A stretch of DNA of 64,000 bases from CAZUXY01 sp964624235 (GTDB lineage: Bacteria > Spirochaetota > UBA4802 > UBA5368), in the NCBI GenBank assembly GCA_964624235.1, contig CAZUXY010000022.1, positions 1-64,000 of the forward strand, given 5' to 3'. The notes beneath the pieces are model-generated. The model did no database searches, had not been told where the DNA came from, and was given only the letters and a program-made list of their open reading frames with translations. How positions within the stretch are numbered: the first letter of the stretch is position 1; each line of letters starts with the position of its first letter. Positions 17,401-23,779 of the stretch are shown piece after piece. The position numbers and the translations under genes are program-made.

Positions 17401-18109
17401 TGCTTCACCAGATACATGGGTTAGTTTCAGCGATGTAAAGGAGCGTGTAAAAAGAAAGGGTTTAATAAGTACAGGATGGACTGATAGATATCCACGTCTT
17501 TTATTCCGGGACATAGCCAGAAATGATGATGAAAGAACACTAATAAGTTGTTTGGTGCCTCCAGGCGTTGTATCAACATATGATACCCCGATGTTTGTGC
17601 CAAATTGTAGAGATGAGGATTACCCGCTATGGATTTGCTTCTTTGGGGCCCTGTTCTCATCTATATTATTCGATTTTTTGATTCGCTCGTTCGTTGATAA
17701 ACACATAAAAGGATACACTTTAGCTCGTATCAATTGGCCTTCTCCTCTTGAGTTCTTAAAAAAGGATACGTTATTTGATAGAATTACAGCTCTTATGTTT
17801 GAACTTGCCATTTTGGACGATTCTTATTCTAAATGGGCTCGTGATTGCAATTATCACGGAACTCCATTTCCTCCTAATCCCGAACGTAAATTTATTTCTA
17901 AATGTGAACTCGACGCTTGCATTTTTCGTTTAATACTGGGTGAGAACGATAACTGGGTAAAGGAAGGTTCAAGCGAGTTGTTATCATACTTCCCTTCACC
18001 GAAGCATGCGATCGATTTCATTTTTGAAACTTTTCCAATAATGAAGAGAAAAGATGAGGAAATCCATGGTATTTACAAAACAAAAGAACAGGTACTGGAA
18101 AAATATTAA
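14402..18109 (+). CDS. Adenine-specific DNA methyltransferase, DrmMI/Eco57I-like, mosaic
   Basis: This 1235-residue gamma-type N6-adenine methyltransferase has the SAM-binding motif I DPACGSGHFLLAA near 515 and the catalytic NPPW at 779-782. A helical N-terminal region precedes the core and a long target-recognition region follows. Such enzymes mark host DNA for DISARM or type IIG systems. The start is a GTG overlapping the PIN stop by four bases. Base composition breaks sharply just after NPPW: a sampled upstream 60-base line is 67% GC and a downstream one is 35%. A short palindromic repeat sits in frame at residues 480-500. A GC-rich leftover of an older C-terminus follows the stop. No nuclease motif is evident in the gene itself. 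Confidence 0.85.
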   Translation: MKYATIRIEGPILSADILDRIEQGDTGGQSPKDFGLDGRAKVKGEIVRAWADAKDLWQVFSHRMERVKDGESGTSETRRFFMVPFLGLLGYEVETARAETVNGKSYAISHRAVNRDGFPVHITGFNDSLDKKRETGGPRMSPHALVQEYLNLTEHLYALAANGLHLRLLRNSSRLVKLSFVEFDLERMFSEDHYADFAVLYRLLHASRTPLKKDAGAECILERYHQDALDAGSRIRDGLSEAVKYSIISLADGFLAHDDNGALREALERGALKPEELYHQLLRLIYRVLFLMVTEERGLVFAPKTPPERRAVYMKHYSLDRLRALSDRAFLHDRRYKDLWECLLRTFALFEEGGKGEPLGIKPLAGELFHFRSIGTLSECSLDNEALLSCVRNLNVFINKNTGQATRVNYGSLSVEEFGSVYEGMLDFHAVVVTTGGKQRFDLVSGKERKTTGSYYTPPELVAELIKSALEPVVKERLAKKPPPGLPLQKGEGKSSPENGVRTIEETILNIKVCDPACGSGHFLLAAARYLARELAMARTGGDEASPEELRRALREVIGRCIYGVDKNPLAVELCKVALWIEGHEPGKPLSFLDHRIKCGDSLVGVMDIEAVSNTGIPDEAFKPVTGDDKEIAKELKKRNKSFADAGQGNLFSGGQKDTAALAKEAAAIAAMGDESLASVKAKEERYRKLHVQDGLYSREYTLCSLWTAAFFIPMTRENKINKRLVTNDEFFRYLRNEQVPESALAYVRALSLDQRFFHWPIEFPEVFARGGFDCVLGNPPWELLELKDNVSETDSFARMQKWFKSGQYSILNGRRDLYKLFLINCTNLLSSKGLYAFLTPLGVFMEDEVSKWRKDFFNNGSVTHLFHYQNAKHIFFPKVHASYRFCAVTYSPSESFDHKFSTVAESSSAFYSRYIISVKRKYFSEWLGEDCSGTIYSTKEYAILHQFLMDKIRKMESLKYKVVAEFHASTDKNILYSEPKDKSWIVPKNRNIHFFNYKYASPDTWVSFSDVKERVKRKGLISTGWTDRYPRLLFRDIARNDDERTLISCLVPPGVVSTYDTPMFVPNCRDEDYPLWICFFGALFSSILFDFLIRSFVDKHIKGYTLARINWPSPLEFLKKDTLFDRITALMFELAILDDSYSKWARDCNYHGTPFPPNPERKFISKCELDACIFRLILGENDNWVKEGSSELLSYFPSPKHAIDFIFETFPIMKRKDEEIHGIYKTKEQVLEKY
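15856..15878. repeat. Palindromic repeat inside the methyltransferase gene
   Basis: A perfect ten-base-pair stem (CCTCCCCCTT / AAGGGGGAGG) with a three-base loop lies within the coding region and is read in frame as PPGLPLQKGEGKS. Dispersed palindromes of this type are usually intergenic. It precedes methyltransferase motif I by about 20 codons, in what is probably a linker. Confidence 0.6.
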
Positions 18110-18188
18110 GCAACTCATGGGCCCGGCGGACGTGTCCGGGGAGTACAGAACGAAGAGGCTGGTGTTGGAGGGGCGGGAGAGGGTTTGA
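18105..18188 (+). pseudogene. GC-rich leftover of an older methyltransferase C-terminus
   Basis: Directly after the methyltransferase stop, in a different frame, is an 84-base GC-rich segment ending in TGA. It encodes GEYRTKRLVLEGRERV. The current methyltransferase ends GIYKTKEQVLEKY, which aligns with it (Y-x-TK-x-x-VLE). The segment's composition matches the upstream GC-rich operon and not the AT-rich flanks. I interpret it as the end of the original gene, left behind when the recognition domain was replaced. Confidence 0.6.
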
Positions 18189-18196
18189 GGGGGAGC

Positions 18197-18823
18197 TTGA
18201 ATTCAACATGTTATATGTGTAACTCTACTGCTACTACAAGAGAGCATGTGCCCCCGTTATCTTTTTTTCCAAGCGGTAAAAAAGATAACCTTATCACTGT
18301 TCCATCATGTGAAATGCACAATAACAGTAATTCTAAAGATGTTGAATACATCCGTAATATAATCACTACCTCTTTTAATGTGAATGCAGAAGGACTGGCA
18401 CATTATCATAATAAAACAAAGCGTTCATTTAAGCGAAGCGAAAAATTAACTCAAGCAACTTTTCAAAACGTTATTACTGTTGATCTTGGTGGAGTTAAAT
18501 CAAAGGGCTTTAATTATAGTGTTGAGCGATTTGATAAAGTTTTTGATGTCATAGGTCGAGGATTATTCTTCTACGACTTTGGTAAAAAGTTCACAGGAGA
18601 ATGGTTAGTAGTAAATGTTAATGCATATATGAATTGGAAGCATTTAGGAAACCCGTCATATGAACCATATGAAAAGTTATTTGATGCAATCTCAAATAAT
18701 AGTATGGATGACATGCCAGTTGGTAATCCTGAAATTTTCCGTTACTTACGAATTATACAACAAGAGATATATATTTATCTATTGGTGTTATACGAAGGTT
18801 TTGAAGTTTTATTAGTTAGTTGA
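18197..18823 (+). CDS. HNH-type endonuclease
   Basis: This protein of about 208 residues has a Cys2 pair at C5/C8, then EHVPP (the H of HNH), then CEMHNNSNSKD, which supplies the second metal-binding pair and the Asn position. This is the zinc-structured betaBetaalpha-metal nuclease fold. The remainder is AT-rich and unrecognised. The start is uncertain: TTG at 18197 follows a GAGGGGGAG ribosome-binding site and keeps the first Cys, while an in-frame TTG also exists at 18185. It lies immediately after the methyltransferase remnant, is AT-rich like the swapped domain, and its stop precedes the next start by eight bases. Confidence 0.7.
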   Translation: MNSTCYMCNSTATTREHVPPLSFFPSGKKDNLITVPSCEMHNNSNSKDVEYIRNIITTSFNVNAEGLAHYHNKTKRSFKRSEKLTQATFQNVITVDLGGVKSKGFNYSVERFDKVFDVIGRGLFFYDFGKKFTGEWLVVNVNAYMNWKHLGNPSYEPYEKLFDAISNNSMDDMPVGNPEIFRYLRIIQQEIYIYLLVLYEGFEVLLVS

Positions 18824-18831
18824 GGGGGCAG

Positions 18832-20022
18832 ATGGAAGAACTGGATAAAATTTTCAGTCAAATCGAAAGCGGCGGCATAACAATACAGATGGTACCTGAA
18901 AACGGTACAAGAAGGATCACACGTTTCGAGAAGCTAAAGGAATTTGCTGAACAGGAATTTGCATTTTGGAACCAGTTTCGAAACTCCCGATTAATACATT
19001 TGGTGCAACCCTTTGGCCAAGCCTTGCAAGAAATTCAAAATGCCGAGAATGCTATAAAGTCTGGGAATGATCAACAGGTAAACAATAGTTTAACAAGTAT
19101 AATAAATATTCTTAGGAATAATACTCACTGCTTTTCATCTACTTCTCTTGCTTTATTCTTTAAAGAAATGTATGAAAGCGGTGCAAAAATTGGGGATGCC
19201 GCTTACGATTATTTCTTAGAACAAAATATTCAATACAAGGAGTTTTCTAATAAAGACTATTTAATCGGTATTATTAAAAGCTTCATATATGAGAAAGTCC
19301 ATATATCTTTTAATGATAAACTGAATGCGGAGACAGAATCACTGGAAGACATAAGGGCAAAGTATTTTGCGACTATAGACGGCATTGAGAACTATTACCA
19401 CTCGACAGTAGAACAGAGAGACAAGGAACTGAACAGTTTCAAGACAGAGCTGAACGACTGGAAAGATGCCACTATTAAGGATTTGCAGAATAAGCTCAAC
19501 GATAATGAACAGAAATTTTCTACTCTTCAACAACAATACGAAGAGTATATGCGGCTCGAAGGCCCGGCGAAATACTGGCAGGAACTGACTGATGATTATG
19601 AGAAGAAGGGAAGAGGTTGGAGGCACTGGGCGATCGGTTCATCTGCCCTGTCTCTGGCGATTCTGGGGGGTATTTTGTATAATTTTCCTGATTGTCTCTA
19701 TCAACAGGGGCAATCCTTTTCTTTTACAAATCTGAAGGGTACCATTGTCCTGGCGATCATCGTGTCCATTCTGATTTATTTAATCCGTTTATTCGTGAAA
19801 CTTTCCATCAGCGCCTATCATCTTTCGCGGGACGCGAAAGAACGGCTTCAGCTGACACATATCTACCTTTCCATGATAAAGGATAATGCGGTTGACGAGA
19901 AGGACAGGGCTATTGTTTTGCAGTCCCTGTTCAGCAGGGCTGATACGGGCTTGCTGAAGGGGGATCATAGCCCGTCCATGCCGGAGGGGTTGATTTCGCA
20001 GGTTATGAGAGGGGCGAAATAG
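18832..20022 (+). CDS. Coiled-coil membrane protein, DUF6161-like
   Basis: This 396-residue protein has a soluble helical N-terminal half, a coiled coil (about 190-250: DKELNSFKTELNDWKDATIKDLQ and on), and two transmembrane helices (about 265-285 and 300-325). A conserved-looking C-terminal cytoplasmic tail follows (LSRDAKERLQLTHIYLSMI...LQSLFSRADTGLL). The layout fits the DUF6161 family as I remember it; that match is not verified. Such proteins are often found beside defence genes and may be membrane effectors. Start at 18832 follows a GAGGGGG ribosome-binding site, eight bases after the HNH stop, suggesting an operon. Confidence 0.6.
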   Translation: MEELDKIFSQIESGGITIQMVPENGTRRITRFEKLKEFAEQEFAFWNQFRNSRLIHLVQPFGQALQEIQNAENAIKSGNDQQVNNSLTSIINILRNNTHCFSSTSLALFFKEMYESGAKIGDAAYDYFLEQNIQYKEFSNKDYLIGIIKSFIYEKVHISFNDKLNAETESLEDIRAKYFATIDGIENYYHSTVEQRDKELNSFKTELNDWKDATIKDLQNKLNDNEQKFSTLQQQYEEYMRLEGPAKYWQELTDDYEKKGRGWRHWAIGSSALSLAILGGILYNFPDCLYQQGQSFSFTNLKGTIVLAIIVSILIYLIRLFVKLSISAYHLSRDAKERLQLTHIYLSMIKDNAVDEKDRAIVLQSLFSRADTGLLKGDHSPSMPEGLISQVMRGAK

Positions 20023-20062
20023 CAATCTACCTATATCTCCCCAACATTGTTATGGTAAAGAA

Positions 20063-20350
20063 ATGATCACAAAACACCAGGGTACTGTGGAATTGAAAAA
20101 TGACTTCACCACGGTATTCGATCTGCTCCGATCCCGGGGGGAAGCCGATCTGGTAACATCAGCGGGGAGTTCTTTTGTCGCGATGGCCTCCATTGCCAGC
20201 AGCGGGGAGCACTCCGGGGAACCTGTGATTAAGTTCTTCCATGACGGTGTTGAGTATGCTCGATCATACAGATGCTGCTGGGGGCATTATTATAATTGCA
20301 ACAGGACCCGAATAGGGATGTACTGTAAGGCTTTGGATTCGGTTGTGTAG
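20063..20350 (+). CDS. Small conserved hypothetical protein (CCWGHYYNCNRTRIG motif)
   Basis: A 95-residue protein with a beta-rich middle (FFHDGVEYARSYR) and a highly distinctive C-terminal CCWGHYYNCNRTRIGMYC segment with four cysteines and a histidine, suggesting a structural metal site. I recall this as a widespread small hypothetical family in bacteria and archaea but know no function. The 3' two-thirds are duplicated at 23286-23511, where the start is missing. Confidence 0.65.
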   Translation: MITKHQGTVELKNDFTTVFDLLRSRGEADLVTSAGSSFVAMASIASSGEHSGEPVIKFFHDGVEYARSYRCCWGHYYNCNRTRIGMYCKALDSVV

Positions 20351-20373
20351 ATATGATGGTCTGATAAGTTCAA
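20148..20373. repeat. 226-bp direct repeat, left copy
   Basis: This segment recurs at 23286-23511 with the same length and about four substitutions. It covers the 3' part of the small gene at 20063 and 23 bases beyond its stop. Together the copies bracket the DarT, DarG and Abi_2 genes, giving a 3138-base unit that could excise or duplicate by homologous recombination. Confidence 0.9.
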
Positions 20374-20417
20374 TGGTGCCGAATGTAAGAATATGAAATA
20401 TCGAGAATCAAATTACT

Positions 20418-21047
20418 ATGACGGCAATTTACCATATTACCCATGTTGACAATCTCCGGGATATTCTCCACCATGGGGGGCTTTACTCCGATGCTGAAAG
20501 AACTCGCAGGAGTATGAAGCCGGTATGTATTGCCTACACTGAGATTAAGGATCGTCGATCAAGAAAGAAGGTCGATTTACCCGGCGGCATGACCCTTGAC
20601 GAATATGTACCATTCTATTTCTCGAATCGTTCACCCATGCTGTATGCGATTCATACGAAAAGCGTTCCAGGGTATTCACATGGCGACAGCGAAATCATTT
20701 ATCTCGTTTCCTCGGCGGAGCGTGTGTCAGCTTCAGACCGCGGGTGGTGTTTTTCAGATGGGCACGCGATAATGGAGATGACAGAGTTCTATTGTTCACT
20801 TGATAAGCTGTGCATGGTCGACTGGGATATAATCGATAACTGGAGCTGGGGCGATCGGCCGGATGATCCCGACAGGAAACGACGCAAACAGGCAGAATTC
20901 CTGGTTTCCGGTTTTTTCCCCTGGGAACTTGTTGACAGAATCGGTGTTAAAGATAAAATAATGTTGGAAAAAGTAAATGAATTACTCGCTTCAGCGCCGT
21001 GCAGGCCGGATGTATCCATCGAATCTGATTGGTATTATCAGGATTAA
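20418..21047 (+). CDS. darT: DarT-type DNA ADP-ribosyltransferase toxin
   Basis: This 209-residue DUF4433/DarT protein opens with IYHITHVDNL, the NAD-binding start of the family. It continues with the ARTT-loop region around residues 44-60, DGHAIME near 117, and the catalytic glutamate at 160 in KRRKQAEFLV. DarT modifies thymidine (or guanosine) bases in single-stranded DNA and blocks replication; DarTG pairs act in anti-phage defence. The start follows the left copy of the 226-bp repeat by about 45 bases. DarG begins 15 bases downstream. Confidence 0.93.
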   Translation: MTAIYHITHVDNLRDILHHGGLYSDAERTRRSMKPVCIAYTEIKDRRSRKKVDLPGGMTLDEYVPFYFSNRSPMLYAIHTKSVPGYSHGDSEIIYLVSSAERVSASDRGWCFSDGHAIMEMTEFYCSLDKLCMVDWDIIDNWSWGDRPDDPDRKRRKQAEFLVSGFFPWELVDRIGVKDKIMLEKVNELLASAPCRPDVSIESDWYYQD

Positions 21048-21062
21048 CCAGGAGGTGCAGGT

Positions 21063-22112
21063 ATGGTGGAATTAATACATGGCAATTTGCTCGAAGCTGA
21101 TGCCGAAGCCCTGGTCAATACCGTTAACACCGAAGGAGTAATGGGAAAGGGCGTGGCCCTTCAGTTTAAGAAGGCGTTCCCCGAAATGGTGGAGACATAT
21201 AAAAAAGCCTGCAAGGACGGCACGTTGACCATCGGCAAGGTTCAGGTCTATACACGTAACGCCATTATCGGACCGCGCTATATAATTAATTTTCCAACAA
21301 AGCGACACTGGAAAGCCTCCTCAAAAAATGAAGATATTCTGAAAGGGCTTAAATCACTTGTCGCGGAAGTCGAAAGGTTGCGTATTACATCCATCGCCCT
21401 GCCGGCACTGGGATGCGGTCTTGGCGGTCTCGATTGGGATAAAGTCCTTCCTATGATTAAGGAGGAATTCCGTTCAGTGCCCAATGTACGTGTACTCGTG
21501 TACCCACCCCAGAAATCACCCGACGCCAATTCAATGATTAACCGGACAGAACGCCCGAAGATGACGACGCTACGGGCGAAAGTTCTTCATGTATTGGGAA
21601 GGTATTGCTCCGCTGGGTATGACCTTAAACTCCTTGAAGTGCAAAAGCTCCTCTACTTCTTACAGGAGGCCGGTGAACCTCTGCGGTTAAGATTTAAAAA
21701 GGACTATTACGGGCCATACGCGGATAATCTCAGGCATGTACTGCATCTGTTTGAGGGGCATTTTATTAATGGTTTCGCGGACGGCAAAAATAAACCGGAA
21801 ACGCCGATTCATTTGATACCTGAAGCCATCGAGGAAGCGAGAAGAATTATACAGAAAAATGACACGAGCCCCGAAACCGGCGAAACCATACTCGACAAAG
21901 TCCTTAAGCTTATTGAGGGTTTCGAAACTCCCTATGGTATGGAGCTCCTCGCGACGGTTCACTGGGTTACGATTCATGAAAAAGGTTCGAGTGATGAGGA
22001 TGCTGTTCTGGAAGCTGTATATAATTGGAACAGTAGAAAAAGAGAGGTTATGAAGCCGGAACATGTTAAAATCGCCCGCAAGCGTCTGATCGAGCATGGA
22101 TGGATTCAATAG
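21063..22112 (+). CDS. darG: DarG-type antitoxin with macrodomain
   Basis: This 349-residue protein has an N-terminal macrodomain (about 1-155) with IHGNLLEADAEALVNTVNTEGVMGKG and the ALPALGCGLGGLDW loop, which removes ADP-ribose from DNA. A C-terminal domain (about 165-349, including KLLEVQKLLYFLQEAGE and YYGPYADNLRHVL) in DarG proteins binds and inhibits DarT directly. It starts after a strong AGGAGGTG ribosome-binding site. Both functional halves look intact, so the pair is probably active. Confidence 0.93.
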   Translation: MVELIHGNLLEADAEALVNTVNTEGVMGKGVALQFKKAFPEMVETYKKACKDGTLTIGKVQVYTRNAIIGPRYIINFPTKRHWKASSKNEDILKGLKSLVAEVERLRITSIALPALGCGLGGLDWDKVLPMIKEEFRSVPNVRVLVYPPQKSPDANSMINRTERPKMTTLRAKVLHVLGRYCSAGYDLKLLEVQKLLYFLQEAGEPLRLRFKKDYYGPYADNLRHVLHLFEGHFINGFADGKNKPETPIHLIPEAIEEARRIIQKNDTSPETGETILDKVLKLIEGFETPYGMELLATVHWVTIHEKGSSDEDAVLEAVYNWNSRKREVMKPEHVKIARKRLIEHGWIQ

Positions 22113-22174
22113 TTGGAAATCGTTAAATAGAAGTATTGATCAGGCAGATAATCTCCGCCAGTAGAATTAATTTG

Positions 22175-22259
22175 TTGACATTTCCAATGCAAACAACGAT
22201 ATTAATTACAGCATACCTGCCGCGCCTCTGCTCTGCACGCGAAATTCGGCGGGTTTTTT
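22175..22259 (+). ncRNA. Candidate small structured RNA upstream of the Abi gene
   Basis: A near-consensus promoter (TTGACA at 22175, 17 bases, GATATT) lies upstream. About 15 bases later comes a hairpin: CCTGCCG at 22216 pairs with CGGCGGG at 22247, with a possible inner CGCG/CGCG stem. Six T residues follow. A transcript of about 50 nt ending before the Abi start is predicted. It may be a small RNA partner or simply a leader with attenuator; only the promoter and terminator are visible. Confidence 0.35.
22216..22259 (+). terminator. Hairpin and T-tract before the Abi gene
   Basis: Seven-pair stem CCTGCCG/CGGCGGG (one G-T pair) is followed by TTTTTTA and more T residues. It ends about 20 bases before the Abi start codon, so much transcription from upstream should stop here. 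Confidence 0.55.
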
Positions 22260-22278
22260 ATTTTTAGGGGTGCCCTGA

Positions 22279-23169
22279 ATGGAGTACCTTAAGCCGCCTC
22301 TTACCCTCGAAGAACAGGCTGAAAAACTGCTCTCACGCGGGTTGATCGCGGACAAAAATGAGCTGATCCATCGGCTTCAAAGCGTTAATTATTATCGCCT
22401 GAGTGCCTACCTGTATCCTTATCGAACCCCGGATGACTGCTTCAGGGAAAATACGACACTTCATATTGTATGGAAGCATTATACCTTTGACCGTCAATTA
22501 CGACTACTGGTAATGGATGCTGTGGAAAGAGTGGAGGTGGCGGTTCGTACGCAGCTTGTGTATCATTTTGCGCATCGTTATGGAGCATTCGGATATACAG
22601 AGAAAAAGAACCTGATAAATATGGACGCTGAAACCTTTAATCACTGGTTAAGGGACCTCGAACATGAAACCAGGAGAAGCCGGGAGGCTTTTGTCGACCA
22701 CTTCCACAACAAATACGGCGATTTACATGATCGACTTCCCATATGGATGATAGCTGAAATTATGAGTTTTGGCCGGATGCTTACCATGTTTAACGGTGTT
22801 GATGCCGGTTTGAAAAGAGTAATCGGCCGTGAGTACGGAATTCCCGACGCGACTCTTCAAAACTGGCTAGGCGCGCTAAATGTAATTCGCAATATATGCG
22901 CACATCATGGGCGTCTGTGGAACCGAGAGTTGCCGTTTAAGCCCTATATTCCGAGGATCAATAAATACCCGGAATGGCATAAACCGATTGAAGTGGAAAA
23001 CACTCGCATTTTCGTCATACTTACGATACTGAGATACTTATTGCGCCGTGTCGCACCGACAAGCGACTGGGCGACGCGAATGAATGCCCTCCTTCACACA
23101 TATCCGGAAGTCTCTTTATCGTCGATGGGATTTCCTGTCGGATGGGAGGAGAGCCCTTTATGGAGATAG
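22279..23169 (+). CDS. Abi_2 family (AbiD/AbiF-like) HEPN abortive-infection protein
   Basis: This 296-residue protein matches the Abi_2 family. It has the N-terminal LTLEEQAEKLLSRGLI, the NYYRLSAYLYPYR motif at 37-49, and DRQLRLLVMDAVERVEVAVR at 71-90. It also has the HEPN RNase motif R204-x4-H209 in RNICAHHGRLWNR. Abi_2 proteins stop phage growth by killing or stalling the infected cell, probably through RNA cleavage. The gene is preceded by its own hairpin terminator and a ribosome-binding site (AGGGGTG). It lies inside the 226-bp repeat pair with DarTG. Confidence 0.92.
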   Translation: MEYLKPPLTLEEQAEKLLSRGLIADKNELIHRLQSVNYYRLSAYLYPYRTPDDCFRENTTLHIVWKHYTFDRQLRLLVMDAVERVEVAVRTQLVYHFAHRYGAFGYTEKKNLINMDAETFNHWLRDLEHETRRSREAFVDHFHNKYGDLHDRLPIWMIAEIMSFGRMLTMFNGVDAGLKRVIGREYGIPDATLQNWLGALNVIRNICAHHGRLWNRELPFKPYIPRINKYPEWHKPIEVENTRIFVILTILRYLLRRVAPTSDWATRMNALLHTYPEVSLSSMGFPVGWEESPLWR

Positions 23170-23240
23170 AGTTGAACGATTACGTTTCGGGTAGCTCGTC
23201 AGGCCGAGTGGACATATGTTAATGAGTATCATATAACGGA

Positions 23241-23262
23241 GCCCTCTCCCGTGGGAGAGGGC
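23241..23262. repeat. Perfect palindromic repeat (GCCCTCTCCC type)
   Basis: A ten-base-pair stem (GCCCTCTCCC/GGGAGAGGGC) with a two-base loop is followed by a GC-rich tail. This is a typical dispersed intergenic palindrome and may terminate the Abi transcript. It directly precedes the right copy of the 226-bp repeat. Confidence 0.6.
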
Positions 23263-23285
23263 GCGCCGGCGGCGGGGTGAGGTCA

Positions 23286-23511
23286 ATCTGGCAACATCAG
23301 CGGGGAGTTCTTTTGCCGCGAAGGCCTCCATTGCCAGCAGCGGGGAGCACTCCGGGGAACCTGTGATTAAGTTCTTCCATGACGGTGTTGAGTATGCTCG
23401 ATCATACAGATGCTGCTGGGGGCATTATTATAATTGCAACAGGACCCGAATAGGGATGTACTGTAAGGCTTTGGATTCGATTGTGTAGATATGATGGTCT
23501 GATAAGTTCAA
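23286..23511. repeat. 226-bp direct repeat, right copy (contains gene fragment)
   Basis: Near-identical to 20148-20373. It carries the last 67 codons of the small gene at 20063, ending in TAG at 23486-23488. No in-frame start codon is present at its 5' end, so this copy is a pseudogene fragment. The remaining gap 23512-23677 holds no gene that I can support; a ten-base match to the complement of the 16S rRNA 3' end (AGGAGGTGAT) occurs at 23641 without a nearby start. Confidence 0.88.
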
Positions 23512-23677
23512 ATTAACCTTCCCAACTAAACATCACCCTCCAGAAAAACATCAATAAATTTCATATTCTCGGAATATTCTGTGGCGAAATTCCTCGTTGG
23601 AGAGTATATAGAGGTGGAGCTAATTTAAAGTATGACCCATAGGAGGTGATAAGAATATAAAAGATTCAAGCAGCAAT

Positions 23678-23751
23678 GGATAGAATAACAATGGACGGGA
23701 GCGACACATATAGTCCCCCCCTCCCTGGAAGCGCAGGGGGCCATTCTATCC
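23678..23751. other. Nested inverted repeat, possible replication origin of the mobile element
   Basis: Outer arms GGATAGAAT (23678) and ATTCTATCC (23743) enclose an inner seven-pair hairpin, CTCCCTG/CAGGGGG with a six-base loop (23721-23740). It lies immediately upstream of a filamentous-phage-type replication initiator. Initiators of that class nick at hairpin origins close to their own genes, so this is a candidate double-strand origin or attachment site. Function is inference. Confidence 0.4.
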
Positions 23752-23779
23752 AAAACACTTATTGAGATGGAGGATTTCC

